A stretch of 64,000 nt of DNA from Granulicella mallensis MP5ACTX8 (GCF_000178955.2 NC_016631.1:3844001-3908000); one strand, 5' to 3'. Counted from the stretch's first letter, positions 24,237 through 34,377 are shown. Notes: generated from the sequence alone by a model not told the origin. Numbers and translations: made by a program.

Positions 24237-24286
24237 ATTGCGGCTGGATGCGAACTCCTCTGAGAGGGGTCGCATCCAGCCGCAAT
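24237..24286. terminator. Hairpin between convergent lyase and S53 genes
   Basis: Perfect 17-bp arms (24237-24253 and 24270-24286) enclosing a 16-nt loop, with a modest T-rich run on the plus side. It lies between the convergent 3' ends of the CitE-like gene and the minus-strand S53 gene. Confidence 0.8.
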
Positions 24287-24357
24287 TGTCTTTCAACAAA
24301 CGTCATCCAAATGAAACAAAGGTGAAGAGAATGATGCTCCGCGGAGAAACGAGGGCA

Positions 24358-27300
24358 TTACTTTACTGTCACCGAAAGATTAGCGCTGCTTTGGTCCCCG
24401 ACACTATCAGAAGCCGTGACTGCAATCGTGCCGTTGAAAGCCACATCCAAAGTACTGGCGGCAGAGCTTGAACCGCTATAGGTTGCATCGCCTCCGTATG
24501 CGGCAGTAATGGTCTGCGAGCCCACAGGAAGTGAACTGGTGGTGAAGCTCGCCGATCCTGAAGCCAGGGTTGCCGTGCCAAGCGATGTGCTCCCTTCAGA
24601 GAAGGTGATTGTGCCGGAAGGAGAGCCAGACCCAGAACCCGGTGCGACCTTCGCCGTAAACACCGCGGGAGTTCCCAAAGCAGGCGTTGTCGGAGTTACA
24701 GCGAGAGTGGTCGTTGTGGCGATTAGAGCCGGCGGAGGAGGAGTTTTTTGTCCGCTTCCCGCAGCGCCGCTTCCTCCACTGCAGCCGACTGTGATCAGAA
24801 GCGCGCTGAACAGAATCATAGAGAGCGAAAGAAGAGGCAAACGGCGACGTCTGGGCAACAGCAGCAGCATCAGCCCAGCCATGCCCCCTGTAAATCCCGC
24901 GCCGATCCAACCCCGGTGCAAGCTGCGAACCTCTGCGACGGAGATAGGCTTTGTAGAAAGTGGCGCGGCAAGTTGCAGGGTGAGTGTCGACGTAACAGCA
25001 CCGGTACTACCGACGACGGCTGGACTGAAGGAGCATGCGATCCCTGCGGGCATCGTTGCTGGGCAAGTAAAGGTCAACGAGTTTTGTGCCAGTACGGTGC
25101 TGCTTGGTGTGACGGTCACAACTGCGCTGCCTGTGCCATTGGGCGACAAAGTCAACGACGCAGGATTGATCGTAGTCACAAAGGATCCCGTAAGATCAAT
25201 CGTCAACGAAGGGATCGTGGAAGGGCTATAGTTCGCGTCTCCGGAGTAGCTTGCCGTGATCGTGTTGGCACCTAGCTGCAACTGGCTGGCCGATACGGTG
25301 ACAAGGGCAATGGAAGAGGCGAGGTTTCCGGAGCCAAGAGTAACCCCGGTGGTTGAGTTCGTAAAAATTATCGTCCCTGTCGGAACAATACCGTTTGTTA
25401 CTCCTGTCGCCGAAACGGAGAATGTTACTTTTTGTCCCGGCAACACCGACTTTCGCGTCGCCGTCAAAGCCGCGCTGATACTCGTCTTCGTGATAGTGAC
25501 GGTAAGTCCCGTAGAGTGACTGGGTGCGAAGGTAGCGTCGCCCGCGTAGGTAGCGAACAACTGATACGTGCCTACAGGCAACAAGGCCGCCTGAATTGTT
25601 CCATGGCCATTGCTGAGAGTGCCCTCTGCAACGGAGATACTACTTGGAGTAGCACTGTTGCTAGTAATTCCGACATCACCGCTCGGAGAACCGGTCGCAG
25701 GCGCCACGGGTGCCACGGACACATTTACACTGAGATTGGATCCGTAGGCTACCGTGGAAGAGTTCGTAGCGGCAATCGTAGTCGTCGTCGGGAGAAAGGT
25801 TGCCGTGGCACTGCTCCATCCCTGGACCAGGTTGTAGGCATTCACCGATCCCAGGCCTGTCGCAACGTCATACCCTACGCCGGTGTTGTAGCCCGGCAGG
25901 ATTCCAATCGTATCCCCGGCAACAGCGGGAGTGCAGTTCGGGGAACCGTTATAGCAAGGGACGGCGATTGTGCCGTCAGTAATGTCATAAAAGATGCACG
26001 AGTTCCCAGCAACAGCACTGTCGGAAGCGCATGACGCAGCACTGCTGCTCGCGTACTGTGCTGCTGCCAACTTGTAGAGCACATAGTTCACGTTGCCCTG
26101 TTGCGCGTTTGTTTTCTGTTGGACCAGGGCAAGAATGCCGGCAAAGACTGGTGAGGCGAAGGAGGTTCCGCCGGCTCCCTGGAGGGCGTTGTTGACGTCG
26201 CACACTCCACCCGGATCAACGTCCGATTGACAGTAGACATAAAGGCTGCCCCAGAGTCCGTTACCGGCCATCAGGGAAATATCCGGCAAGTCGCGAACTC
26301 CGTCCGAGGGTATCCCCGCAACACCGCTCTGCCACGAGGGCTTTGGGTATCCGCTCGCACAGGGAACGCTGGGGTCTGAACCCGCGATCGCACAGTTGCT
26401 CACGCCGCCGGAGCCGCCTGCTGTCGTCAAGAAGTTTGCCTGCTCGTTTATATCGTTGCAGAGTGCCTCGGTTGTAGCATCAGTGCTCCCGTTATTTTGC
26501 AAAGCCGTAAGAATATCCGGATTGGCGCAGCTATCGTTCCACGTCGATTCAGGAAGATAGGACTTTACCGATGCCAGCGTCACAGGATCATTGGTTGCAT
26601 TCCAATACTTCGCGGGATCGACAAAGGTGGAGTGGAAGTCCGTACCACCTACAGCCACGTTGTAAGGCGTCGAGGCAATGCCGCTGACTCTGAGGCCACT
26701 CGTAGCATAAGGTTGGTTTTGATCGCAGGAAGCCGATCCCGAATCTCCGGCTGCGGCAAGGACGGTAATACCCTGCGCAGCAGCCTGCTCCCAGATCTGG
26801 TTATAGTACTGATTGCCAGCCGTTCCAAGCCTTAGCTCACATGCGCCGTAACTAACATTGAGAATCGTCGCTAACTGATTGTTGATGATGTAGGCTGCCG
26901 CTCCGTCGATGCCTCCTGAGGTTGCAGTGTTCCCTGCTACGACGAGGTCGATGGTTGCATTCTTGGCTACCGCGCCAGCCCATTGCACGTCGAGGGAGGC
27001 CTCATCTTCATCAATATTCTTGCCGGGATCGGGGCCATAGTTAATGACATTCAGTTTCTTCGCGGGAAGCCCGAAAGTAGCACGAAAGTAATCATCGTCG
27101 GCTGGATTGATATTGGAATCGCTGACAATCGCGATGGTTTGACCTGTTCCATCGATCCCAGCGTTCCATAAAGGTTTTACGTTATAGATCGTTGCAAGGT
27201 CGTAGGGAGCGAGCGCGTAGACGGTTTGTCCCTGGAGGGTTCCGGTGAACTGCGGCTGTGTTTTGCCGGTTCCCGGAGCTATCTCCCAGGAGGACTTACT

Positions 27301-27954
27301 ATGCCGGATCAGTTGTGGCTTGGAGTGCTGAGCATACCGCGGAAAGTTATTCAACGAAGAAAACCCGCTGACAACGGAAGCGAGCGCGGCAGGAATCTGC
27401 GGGTCCGTCGCGTTGGCCAGATAAGAGGTACCGTTGACCATGTAGGTATGAATCTCGGTATGGAACGCCGCCTTCAACTGGGCATGCGTCCCCGAGAACA
27501 CGATCAGATTGTGGCCGGCCATCGGGGCCTCCACCTGAAAACCATGGCTTGTCAGCCATTGCGTGATCTTCTGAATATCCTGGGGCGCGGCGCCGAACTG
27601 CGCACCGAATTGCTGCGGTGTCAGCCACGCGTGATAGTTCGGCGAGCGGCTATTCAGTTGGTCGTCGACCAGTTTATTGAGAGCCGCCTGCTGGGTGGAG
27701 CTGCCTTTGAGCATGAGAATGGTTCGCCCTAGTTCCAAAGAGTCGGGCGCCATGCCCTGGTCTGCAGCCTTTGTCGCAAGAGGATGAACGCTCCCTTTCA
27801 ACGTAACCAGAAGGCTCTCATCGATTGCCTGATTAATTCTCGGAGTGGCCAGCGCAGGCTGCGTCTGATTTTGAGCATGACCCAAGGTCGCAAGGCACCC
27901 CGGCAACAAGAGTAGAAGCAAAAATTTGGACCAGGATACTGCGAAGTGTCTCAT
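24358..27954 (-). CDS. S53 protease with Ig-like repeats and a C-terminal double-TM module
   Basis: An 1198-residue secreted serine-carboxyl protease of the kumamolisin/pro-kumamolisin type. After a signal peptide (1-28) come a pro-domain (about 45-205) and a catalytic domain (about 235-700) with the Glu/Asp pair in EDEASLDVQWA (near 318), oxyanion Asp in AAAGDSGS (near 403) and Ser near 594 in GGTSFASP. Several Ig-like (Big_3-type) repeats follow, each closing with a phrase like ATYAGDATF. Around residues 1020-1065 two hydrophobic stretches surround PRRRRLP, and the second ends in a lipobox-like VGCSGG. A last Ig repeat ends the protein. The same module closes the neighbouring FG-GAP protein. 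It is a paralogue of the S53 gene at 4058, but with different C-terminal domains. Confidence 0.92.
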   Translation of the reverse strand: MRHFAVSWSKFLLLLLLPGCLATLGHAQNQTQPALATPRINQAIDESLLVTLKGSVHPLATKAADQGMAPDSLELGRTILMLKGSSTQQAALNKLVDDQLNSRSPNYHAWLTPQQFGAQFGAAPQDIQKITQWLTSHGFQVEAPMAGHNLIVFSGTHAQLKAAFHTEIHTYMVNGTSYLANATDPQIPAALASVVSGFSSLNNFPRYAQHSKPQLIRHSKSSWEIAPGTGKTQPQFTGTLQGQTVYALAPYDLATIYNVKPLWNAGIDGTGQTIAIVSDSNINPADDDYFRATFGLPAKKLNVINYGPDPGKNIDEDEASLDVQWAGAVAKNATIDLVVAGNTATSGGIDGAAAYIINNQLATILNVSYGACELRLGTAGNQYYNQIWEQAAAQGITVLAAAGDSGSASCDQNQPYATSGLRVSGIASTPYNVAVGGTDFHSTFVDPAKYWNATNDPVTLASVKSYLPESTWNDSCANPDILTALQNNGSTDATTEALCNDINEQANFLTTAGGSGGVSNCAIAGSDPSVPCASGYPKPSWQSGVAGIPSDGVRDLPDISLMAGNGLWGSLYVYCQSDVDPGGVCDVNNALQGAGGTSFASPVFAGILALVQQKTNAQQGNVNYVLYKLAAAQYASSSAASCASDSAVAGNSCIFYDITDGTIAVPCYNGSPNCTPAVAGDTIGILPGYNTGVGYDVATGLGSVNAYNLVQGWSSATATFLPTTTTIAATNSSTVAYGSNLSVNVSVAPVAPATGSPSGDVGITSNSATPSSISVAEGTLSNGHGTIQAALLPVGTYQLFATYAGDATFAPSHSTGLTVTITKTSISAALTATRKSVLPGQKVTFSVSATGVTNGIVPTGTIIFTNSTTGVTLGSGNLASSIALVTVSASQLQLGANTITASYSGDANYSPSTIPSLTIDLTGSFVTTINPASLTLSPNGTGSAVVTVTPSSTVLAQNSLTFTCPATMPAGIACSFSPAVVGSTGAVTSTLTLQLAAPLSTKPISVAEVRSLHRGWIGAGFTGGMAGLMLLLLPRRRRLPLLSLSMILFSALLITVGCSGGSGAAGSGQKTPPPPALIATTTTLAVTPTTPALGTPAVFTAKVAPGSGSGSPSGTITFSEGSTSLGTATLASGSASFTTSSLPVGSQTITAAYGGDATYSGSSSAASTLDVAFNGTIAVTASDSVGDQSSANLSVTVK

Positions 27955-28005
27955 GCTGGTTCATCTCCAAAACTGTACGGGTTATCAATATGCGCCGTGG
28001 AAAGG

Positions 28006-28037
28006 ATGGAAGCCGAAGACTGCTCCTCGGCTTCCAT
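28006..28037 (-). terminator. Hairpin after FG-GAP gene
   Basis: Arms 28006-28016 and 28027-28037 pair perfectly over 11 bp with a 10-nt loop, 10 bases beyond the stop of the minus-strand FG-GAP gene and before the S53 gene. No strong T-run follows, so termination may be incomplete. Confidence 0.6.
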
Positions 28038-28047
28038 GTGAGGTTTG

Positions 28048-31000
28048 CTACTGGGCCTGCATCACTGTCAGTGCGATGGCCTGTGTCTGCGAAAGCGTAC
28101 CGGAGGTAGCCGTTACCGTCAGGGTGTAGGTACCTGCTACTGTACCTGCATATTGGTTGGTGGTGGTTTTATTGCTTCCGTTATTTCCCGAGCAGCCAGT
28201 CAATGCGCCAATAGAGCTCAACGACAGGACAGCCAGAAGAAGAGCTGTCAATCCTCTCGGAAGACGACGGCGTCTCGGCCACAAGATGAAGGCAAGACCA
28301 GCAAGGCTGAACCCGCCCAAAGTCCCCGTCCAAGGAGTTACACGGCGCAGCTCTTTTGCCTGGTACGTATTATTGGGCGGCGTTGTCGCTACTACGATGG
28401 ATAACGCAGTAGACTGTCCCGCACCTAACGTCACACTCGCAGGGCTCGAGACGCAAGAGGTTTCAGCCGGCATTCCAGTGCAACTAATCTGGACCACCCC
28501 GCTAAAGGTGGAGTTACCCGCAAGCGAGACGATGACCGTTCCTGTGGCCCCTTGAGTCAGCGTAAGTGTTGCCGGTGTCGCTGTCAGGGCCAATGCGGGA
28601 GCCACCGCAGCGACAGTCACCGCCAGAGTAGCCGCAGCCTGGTTGTGGTTTGAATCGCCTGCGTAGGTGGCCGTAATCGTATCGCTGCCGACAGGAAGTG
28701 TCGTTGTAAAGGTAGCTACACCGTCTGTAACCGGAGTCGCTCCCAGCGCCGTTCCATTGGCAGTGAACGCTACGGAACCTGTTTCAGCAACTCCGGCACT
28801 AACCGCCTGGCTGATCGTTGCCGTAAAGGTAACCGGCACGCCCTGGTTTGCGGTAGTAGAACTGGCAGTAAGAGCCAGAGTGGTCACACCCTTGTTTACG
28901 AACTCTGCCGTACCGTAGATGCTGGTCACCAGCAGATCAGGACCTCCGCTGTTGGTGAACTTGCCTGCAAAGGTATAGGACGTAAATGCGTCCTGACCGG
29001 GAAGAAAGGAATTGAAGGAACTGAACTCGGCGATCGGATTCCCGAAGATGCCACCACCCAGGTTCGGGAGAATTTGCACCAACGGAGTTTCAGCCTGCTC
29101 TATGAAGAGATTGTTGATCTCAGTCAACGCCAGATCGGGGTTCCCGTCTCCATTGAAGTCTGCATAAGTACCCCATTGCGGGAAGTGGCCGGGATCGACC
29201 AACGTCGGCGTGCCAAAGGTATAGTCGCCATTGCCGGGAAGCAGCAGCACACCCGAAGTATTAGGAATGATGGTGCTGATGCTGGGGTCGAAGCTCCCCA
29301 TCGTCAGAAGAGTCAGATCCTGCTTGCCATCGGAGTTGTAGTCTCCCGCGACGATATCTGAGACGATATAGCCGCTCACCGGCTTGGAGGTCTTCGCTAT
29401 ATCGAAGGCACCGCTGCCATCCGCTTTATTCGGAACTACGTAAACAGCAAGAGCGACACCGAAATTGAAATCGATTGCCGCGATGTCCAGGTTGCCGGCT
29501 GCGCCGCTCAGGTTCACCAGCCTGACCTGGTAGAGGTCACTGCCAAGTGATGTATGTATTCCAGGCTGAAAGGTGCCGTCAGCATTCCCGAGGAATGTGT
29601 AAAACCCGGATAGAACAGTACCATCGCCGGCATAGGCAATCACAAGGTCCGGAATACCGTCGCCGTTGACATCGCCAACATCGCCATAATTCATTACGCC
29701 GGTCGGAGCAGTCGCAGCGAAGCTGAGGCGCACCGGCTTACCAGCTTTACCCGTCTTGTCCAACGTAACGATCAGGGGGGCGCCAGGACTGGGCACAATC
29801 ATGATGCTCGTTCCTGCTGCATTGGAGATCGCGAAGGGTTCTACAAAAAAAGTGAAAACATTGTAATTGTCCACCAGATCCTGACCTTTGATCACAGTCT
29901 GAAAGGTGTAATTGCTCGACTGGTTGCCGGCGCCAGCACTATTTCTAAAGCCGACCACAACATCGCTAGGACCGACCCCAAGATTGGAGATATCCATTGC
30001 AATCAAGTCCTGCAATCCATCTCCATCGATGTCCGCAGTGGCCACGACCTGCACATTCGCACCGAAGATCTCGTAGTTTCCATCGGTATTGGCTCCCGTA
30101 GTCAGGGGAGCAGCCAGGAACTGGCCGCCCTGAACCGAGGCTGCACTGCCAAGATTTTGAAAGTAGGCGATCTCGTCCAGCGAGAGATCCACGTTCAGAA
30201 AAGAATTGAATTTACTGCCATCATAGTTTGACGGTTGCGGCTGCTGTACACCAGGGGTCGCACCCACCATTTGGGTAGGTGCCGCCGTAAACACTCCCTT
30301 ACCGGCGTTAGGAAAGATGCTCACTGCAGCAGAGCTGTAGACCACCAGGTCTGGCAGACCATCGCCATTCATATCCGCGACATTGATCGTGAACTCACCA
30401 GGAATGGGCGTGCTGATGAGTGAAGGTGGCGTCGGTGGCGCAGTCACAGGAGGAACGAACGCACCACCGAAGGCGAACAATTGAGTGTTCAGGCCGACAA
30501 GAACATGAGCCGACACAGGATTGCCCGAACTGTAAGGAGCGTCATAGACCGCGCCGTCACCGGTCATGAAGACAAGGTCCGTAGTCGGCACATTGCTGCC
30601 GGACGATACATTGGCCGACAGATTCGTCGCAACGACTGTGCCATATCCATAGATGGAAAGAATGTAGTTCTGAATCAGCGCGCTCGACGGCTCAACGGGA
30701 GCCTTGAAGGTGCCGTCGCCATTACTCGCCATCGTAACGACACTCGTTCCCTCGTTACTGGATTTGTTGACGCCCGAATCATTGACCAAAAGCGCAATGG
30801 CCGAGGGTGTGCTTCCATCGCTTGTAACAACGGTAGAGTCGCCGTACCCGGTAGCGTAGTAGTCCTGGAAGGTGGTGTCCTTTTCAGCCAGCTGACTCAG
30901 TTGACCGGATCCGGTGTTCAGGAACGTCACCTCCGAGATCACAGTATTGGAAGCGCCGGGGACATAGTTCGGCGAAATGGTGAGAGTAGCGACATCGGGT

Positions 31001-31770
31001 GCACCGTCGCCGTTGAAGTCACCTACCAATATGCTTCCTCCGGCAGTGGATGCCCAGGTCGCGCCTGAGGCCAGGGTTACCGGGTAGGTATTCGGAGGGC
31101 CAAAGGTGCCATCTCCCTTCCCGATCCAGACTACGATCTGGTTATTCTCGATATCCTGGCCCACCAGGTCCGGAAAACCATCGCCGTTCATATCGGCAAC
31201 GATCACATAGGGAACATAAAGAAAACCTGGATTTCCATTGTTATTGGAGGTGATGGGCGTAAGGTTCGCAATGCCGGAAAATGAGCCGGGATTGAGAAGG
31301 ACCTCGATCGTTCCATCGGCCTTGACCATGGCAACATCCATGCGTCCGTCATGGTTGAAGTCGCCACTTACCGAGTTGAAGACCGTAGAACTGTCTCCAT
31401 CCTTGATCGTAAGAAAGGGTACCGACACGAAGCCGGGGAAGTTTACGCTGCTTCCACCTACACCTGCGGCAGCCGACTGACTAAGAGTCGCAGCAGCCTT
31501 TGTCTTGCCTGCGGCACTCTGCTTCATCACCGCGCTCATATGGGGTGCAATGATCCGCTCGAAGGGTGTCATCGGTTTGGTGGCAGGGCGAGTCGCACGA
31601 GAAGGAGGCTGCGGTGCGGCTGAAGTTCTCGGGATGGCCGTTCCCGTCTGCAGAGTCGAAAGCAGCGCAGACTTGGTGCTCGTCTGAGAGTGCGCTATCA
31701 GGCAGGAGGAGAGGAGTCCAAGCGTAACCACAGCGGTCCATTGCAGACCGCCAAGTAATTTCTTTGCCAT
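28048..31770 (-). CDS. Secreted FG-GAP/VCBS-repeat protein with Ig-like and double-TM C-terminus
   Basis: A 1240-residue surface protein. The start at ATG 31770 has AAGGAG about 10 bases upstream and gives a signal peptide (1-28). From about 100 to 950 it consists of FG-GAP/VCBS-type propeller repeats, each containing a calcium-loop phrase such as GDFNHDGRMD, ADMNGDGFPDL, GDFNGDGAPD or GDYNSDGKQDL. One or two Ig-like (Big_3) domains follow (about 960-1130), with ATYAGDSNHN. Near residues 1150-1200 a hydrophobic segment, PRRRRLP, a second hydrophobic segment and LTGCSGN are followed by a short Ig-like tail. No enzyme motif is visible. A structural, adhesive or glycan-binding role is likely, but the ligand is unknown. 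It is divergent from the winged-helix/TPR regulator gene. Confidence 0.85.
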   Translation of the reverse strand: MAKKLLGGLQWTAVVTLGLLSSCLIAHSQTSTKSALLSTLQTGTAIPRTSAAPQPPSRATRPATKPMTPFERIIAPHMSAVMKQSAAGKTKAAATLSQSAAAGVGGSSVNFPGFVSVPFLTIKDGDSSTVFNSVSGDFNHDGRMDVAMVKADGTIEVLLNPGSFSGIANLTPITSNNNGNPGFLYVPYVIVADMNGDGFPDLVGQDIENNQIVVWIGKGDGTFGPPNTYPVTLASGATWASTAGGSILVGDFNGDGAPDVATLTISPNYVPGASNTVISEVTFLNTGSGQLSQLAEKDTTFQDYYATGYGDSTVVTSDGSTPSAIALLVNDSGVNKSSNEGTSVVTMASNGDGTFKAPVEPSSALIQNYILSIYGYGTVVATNLSANVSSGSNVPTTDLVFMTGDGAVYDAPYSSGNPVSAHVLVGLNTQLFAFGGAFVPPVTAPPTPPSLISTPIPGEFTINVADMNGDGLPDLVVYSSAAVSIFPNAGKGVFTAAPTQMVGATPGVQQPQPSNYDGSKFNSFLNVDLSLDEIAYFQNLGSAASVQGGQFLAAPLTTGANTDGNYEIFGANVQVVATADIDGDGLQDLIAMDISNLGVGPSDVVVGFRNSAGAGNQSSNYTFQTVIKGQDLVDNYNVFTFFVEPFAISNAAGTSIMIVPSPGAPLIVTLDKTGKAGKPVRLSFAATAPTGVMNYGDVGDVNGDGIPDLVIAYAGDGTVLSGFYTFLGNADGTFQPGIHTSLGSDLYQVRLVNLSGAAGNLDIAAIDFNFGVALAVYVVPNKADGSGAFDIAKTSKPVSGYIVSDIVAGDYNSDGKQDLTLLTMGSFDPSISTIIPNTSGVLLLPGNGDYTFGTPTLVDPGHFPQWGTYADFNGDGNPDLALTEINNLFIEQAETPLVQILPNLGGGIFGNPIAEFSSFNSFLPGQDAFTSYTFAGKFTNSGGPDLLVTSIYGTAEFVNKGVTTLALTASSTTANQGVPVTFTATISQAVSAGVAETGSVAFTANGTALGATPVTDGVATFTTTLPVGSDTITATYAGDSNHNQAAATLAVTVAAVAPALALTATPATLTLTQGATGTVIVSLAGNSTFSGVVQISCTGMPAETSCVSSPASVTLGAGQSTALSIVVATTPPNNTYQAKELRRVTPWTGTLGGFSLAGLAFILWPRRRRLPRGLTALLLAVLSLSSIGALTGCSGNNGSNKTTTNQYAGTVAGTYTLTVTATSGTLSQTQAIALTVMQAQ

Positions 31771-31978
31771 TTCGAAGACTCCTTCGGAGACCGGGAAAAA
31801 TTGATAGATTCTTTACGCAAGTAAGAACCTCCCGTCATCGCAGCGTCAACGAAACCGATCTAAACAGATCTAAACTCCCTTCTTTCGTTTTTGGAATGAG
31901 TGACTTGCGAAGCTTTGCCGCCCCCGGCGAACTACTCTCCTAGCCGGAGCGAAACACATACCTGCTGTTGTTAACCGC

Positions 31979-31984
31979 TACAAT
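31979..31984 (+). promoter_or_regulatory. Possible -10 box placing the transcript start at the ATG
   Basis: TACAAT ends 6 bases before the ATG of the winged-helix/TPR gene, and no Shine-Dalgarno sequence is present between them. If this is the -10 element, the mRNA would be leaderless. The -35 region is poor, so support is limited. Confidence 0.3.
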
Positions 31985-31990
31985 TGCGGG

Positions 31991-34303
31991 ATGCAACCGC
32001 AACAATCTGGTGCCCTGCGATGCGAGGCCTACCTGTTCGACTCTTTCGAAGTGTCGATCCGGCTGAGAGTGTTGCGGCAAGGAGGAGAGCGCCTCAAGCT
32101 CCAGGAACTTCCCTTCCAGATGCTGCTCGTCCTGCTCGAAAACGCCGGAGAGATGGTCAGCAAAGAGGAGCTGCGGCGACGGCTCTGGGGCGAAGAACGG
32201 TTCATAGAGGTCGACAAGAGCCTCTACGTCATGGCCAGAAAGCTGCGCGAGGTACTCGGCGACAACGCGACGCAGCCTCGTTTTATCCAGACAGTCTCGG
32301 GACAGGGCTACCGATTCATCGGACAGGTGCGTCCGGTATTCACGCCACAGGCTAAGCCGGGTCTGGAGATCGTACAGCCAGTCTCACCGAAGGTAGCGAA
32401 GCGTTCAGACGTCAGGCACATCGCGCTGGGGAGTCTTCTGGCTGGGGTCGTCCTGGCCGCTGTGGCAGGTGCTATCTATAGATACACACATCGCGCACTG
32501 GCCGGCGATCAGGACAAAGTAGCCGTTGGGGCCTTCATCAACAACACCGGCAATCCGGATCTCGACCGGATGCTGTCCTTCGTGGTGCAACTCAAGCTGC
32601 AGGAGTCGCCCTATCTCAGCTTGATCCCGGACGGGAAGTTTCGAGCTGCGGTCAAGGATGTGGACTCCCCCTCCCTGAAGGACGAGCTCCATGCCTGCGC
32701 CTCCCTGAACGGACAGGTACTCCTGAAAGGACAGCTCGAAACCAAGGCGCAAGGTTACCAGGTTCTGCTGACGGCATGGAGATGCTCGAACGGCCGACTG
32801 CTGACCACCCAAAAATCCGCTGCGGCCTCGCAGGCAACCATCCTGGCTGCGCTCGACATCGCCACCGACCGGATGCGGCGACGGCTGGGCGAATCAGAGA
32901 GTTCCCTGCAGAAGTTCAACGTGCCTCTGGTACAAGCCACCACAGCCTCTCTGGCAGCGTTGAAGGCATTCACTCTCGGAGAAGAAAAACGCTCTCAAGG
33001 GGAGGCGGCCGATTCCGTAGCAAGCTATAAGTTGGCTATCGATCTCGATCCCCAGTTTGCTCTCGCCTATGCTCGTCTTGGGACGATCTATAACAACGCC
33101 GGACAGTCCGCGCTCAGCCGCCAGTATTACGAGAAGGCCTTTGAGCTGCGCGATCGATCCTCCGACCGCGAGAAACTCTACATCGTCACCCATTACTACG
33201 AGTACGCGACGGGCGAGATCAAGCGAGCCATTGAAGACTACGAGCTCTGGCGAACACTCTATCCTCGCGATTTAGTGCCGACCAACAATCTCGCAATCGA
33301 CTACCTGACGATGGGTGAACCTCAAAAGTCATTGGAGCTGGCTCACAGAGCGCTCAAGCTGGACCCATCCAACAGTCTTCTTTACGGCACCCTGGCTGAG
33401 TCGTATCTCAAGCTGGGAGACTACGCGAATGTAAAACTGATCTGCGACAATCCCGTATACGGAAAGATGAATGTGATGGGGTTCCATCGTATCTGCTATC
33501 GCGCGGCGTTCGCGCAGGCTGATGAAGCCGGCATGCAGCGACAGATACAGTGGGCACGCGGAAACCCTGAAGAAAGCGATGCCCTGGACGATGCTGCCTG
33601 GGTTGCGATGTACCGGGGACAGATGATCGACGCCCGGCGTCTCTTTACCGCAGCAAAACAAAACGCACTCGCAAACAATTCCGTGGAGTCCGCAGCCTCC
33701 GCCCTGGTCGAAGAGGCCAACCTGGAGGCCGACTTCGGCTCTCTTCCGGCAGCCCACAAGGACGCGCAGGATGCCCTGGCCCTCCCCTTCGCCAGCGCCT
33801 TTGAGCAAGCCTACGCAGCGCTACCCTTGGCTTCGTCCGGCGACATCTCAAACGCCCAGGCTCTCGCGAAAAAAGCAGCGTCCATGGCCCCACTCGATAC
33901 CATGGTCAATTCAGCGATGCTGGCCAGCGTCCGTGCGGCTATCCACCTGCAGCAGCACGACCCCAGGCAGGCAATTCAATCTCTGGAAGAGACTCGCCCC
34001 CTGGATTTTTCCAGCTACATGGAACTCGCACCGGGGTACTATCGCGGGTTAGCCTACATGCAGAACAACCAGCCACAACAAGCTATCGTCGAGTTTCGCC
34101 GAGTGATCGACCACGGCGCCCTCGCCGACTTCCCTATCTACGTGGTGCTTTCAAAGCTTGAGCTAGGCCGGGCTTTGCAATTGACTGGAGATCAGGCCAA
34201 CGCAACACGCGCCTTCAGTGAAGTAGCAGAGACCTGGAAGAACGCCGATCCATCCTTTCCCCCTATGCAGAGACTTCACACTTATCAACGCCAATCGCAC
34301 TAA
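31991..34303 (+). CDS. Winged-helix (ToxR/CadC-like) regulator fused to TM and TPR domain
   Basis: A 770-residue membrane-bound regulator. Residues about 10-110 form an OmpR/ToxR-type winged helix (LKLQELPFQMLLVLLENAGEMVS, SLYVMARKLREVLGD, FIQTVSGQGYRFIG). A single membrane segment follows near 143-162 (ALGSLLAGVVLAAVAGAIY). The outer part has a FlgO/TolB-like domain of roughly 100 residues (VAVGAFINNTGNPDLDRMLS) and then many TPR repeats (about 300-760; for example FALAYARLGTIYNNAGQ and SLLYGTLAESYLKLGDY). This architecture is frequent in Acidobacteriota. The protein probably binds DNA from the membrane and senses a periplasmic partner. The divergent FG-GAP gene is a possible target; no operator is obvious. 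Confidence 0.9.
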   Translation: MQPQQSGALRCEAYLFDSFEVSIRLRVLRQGGERLKLQELPFQMLLVLLENAGEMVSKEELRRRLWGEERFIEVDKSLYVMARKLREVLGDNATQPRFIQTVSGQGYRFIGQVRPVFTPQAKPGLEIVQPVSPKVAKRSDVRHIALGSLLAGVVLAAVAGAIYRYTHRALAGDQDKVAVGAFINNTGNPDLDRMLSFVVQLKLQESPYLSLIPDGKFRAAVKDVDSPSLKDELHACASLNGQVLLKGQLETKAQGYQVLLTAWRCSNGRLLTTQKSAAASQATILAALDIATDRMRRRLGESESSLQKFNVPLVQATTASLAALKAFTLGEEKRSQGEAADSVASYKLAIDLDPQFALAYARLGTIYNNAGQSALSRQYYEKAFELRDRSSDREKLYIVTHYYEYATGEIKRAIEDYELWRTLYPRDLVPTNNLAIDYLTMGEPQKSLELAHRALKLDPSNSLLYGTLAESYLKLGDYANVKLICDNPVYGKMNVMGFHRICYRAAFAQADEAGMQRQIQWARGNPEESDALDDAAWVAMYRGQMIDARRLFTAAKQNALANNSVESAASALVEEANLEADFGSLPAAHKDAQDALALPFASAFEQAYAALPLASSGDISNAQALAKKAASMAPLDTMVNSAMLASVRAAIHLQQHDPRQAIQSLEETRPLDFSSYMELAPGYYRGLAYMQNNQPQQAIVEFRRVIDHGALADFPIYVVLSKLELGRALQLTGDQANATRAFSEVAETWKNADPSFPPMQRLHTYQRQSH

Positions 34304-34377
34304 AGCTTTGCGGACGGGAAACGGTCTCTAAAAAAGGAATGCCGATACAGCTAGTCAGCCTGCTCGCTACTTGTCGG

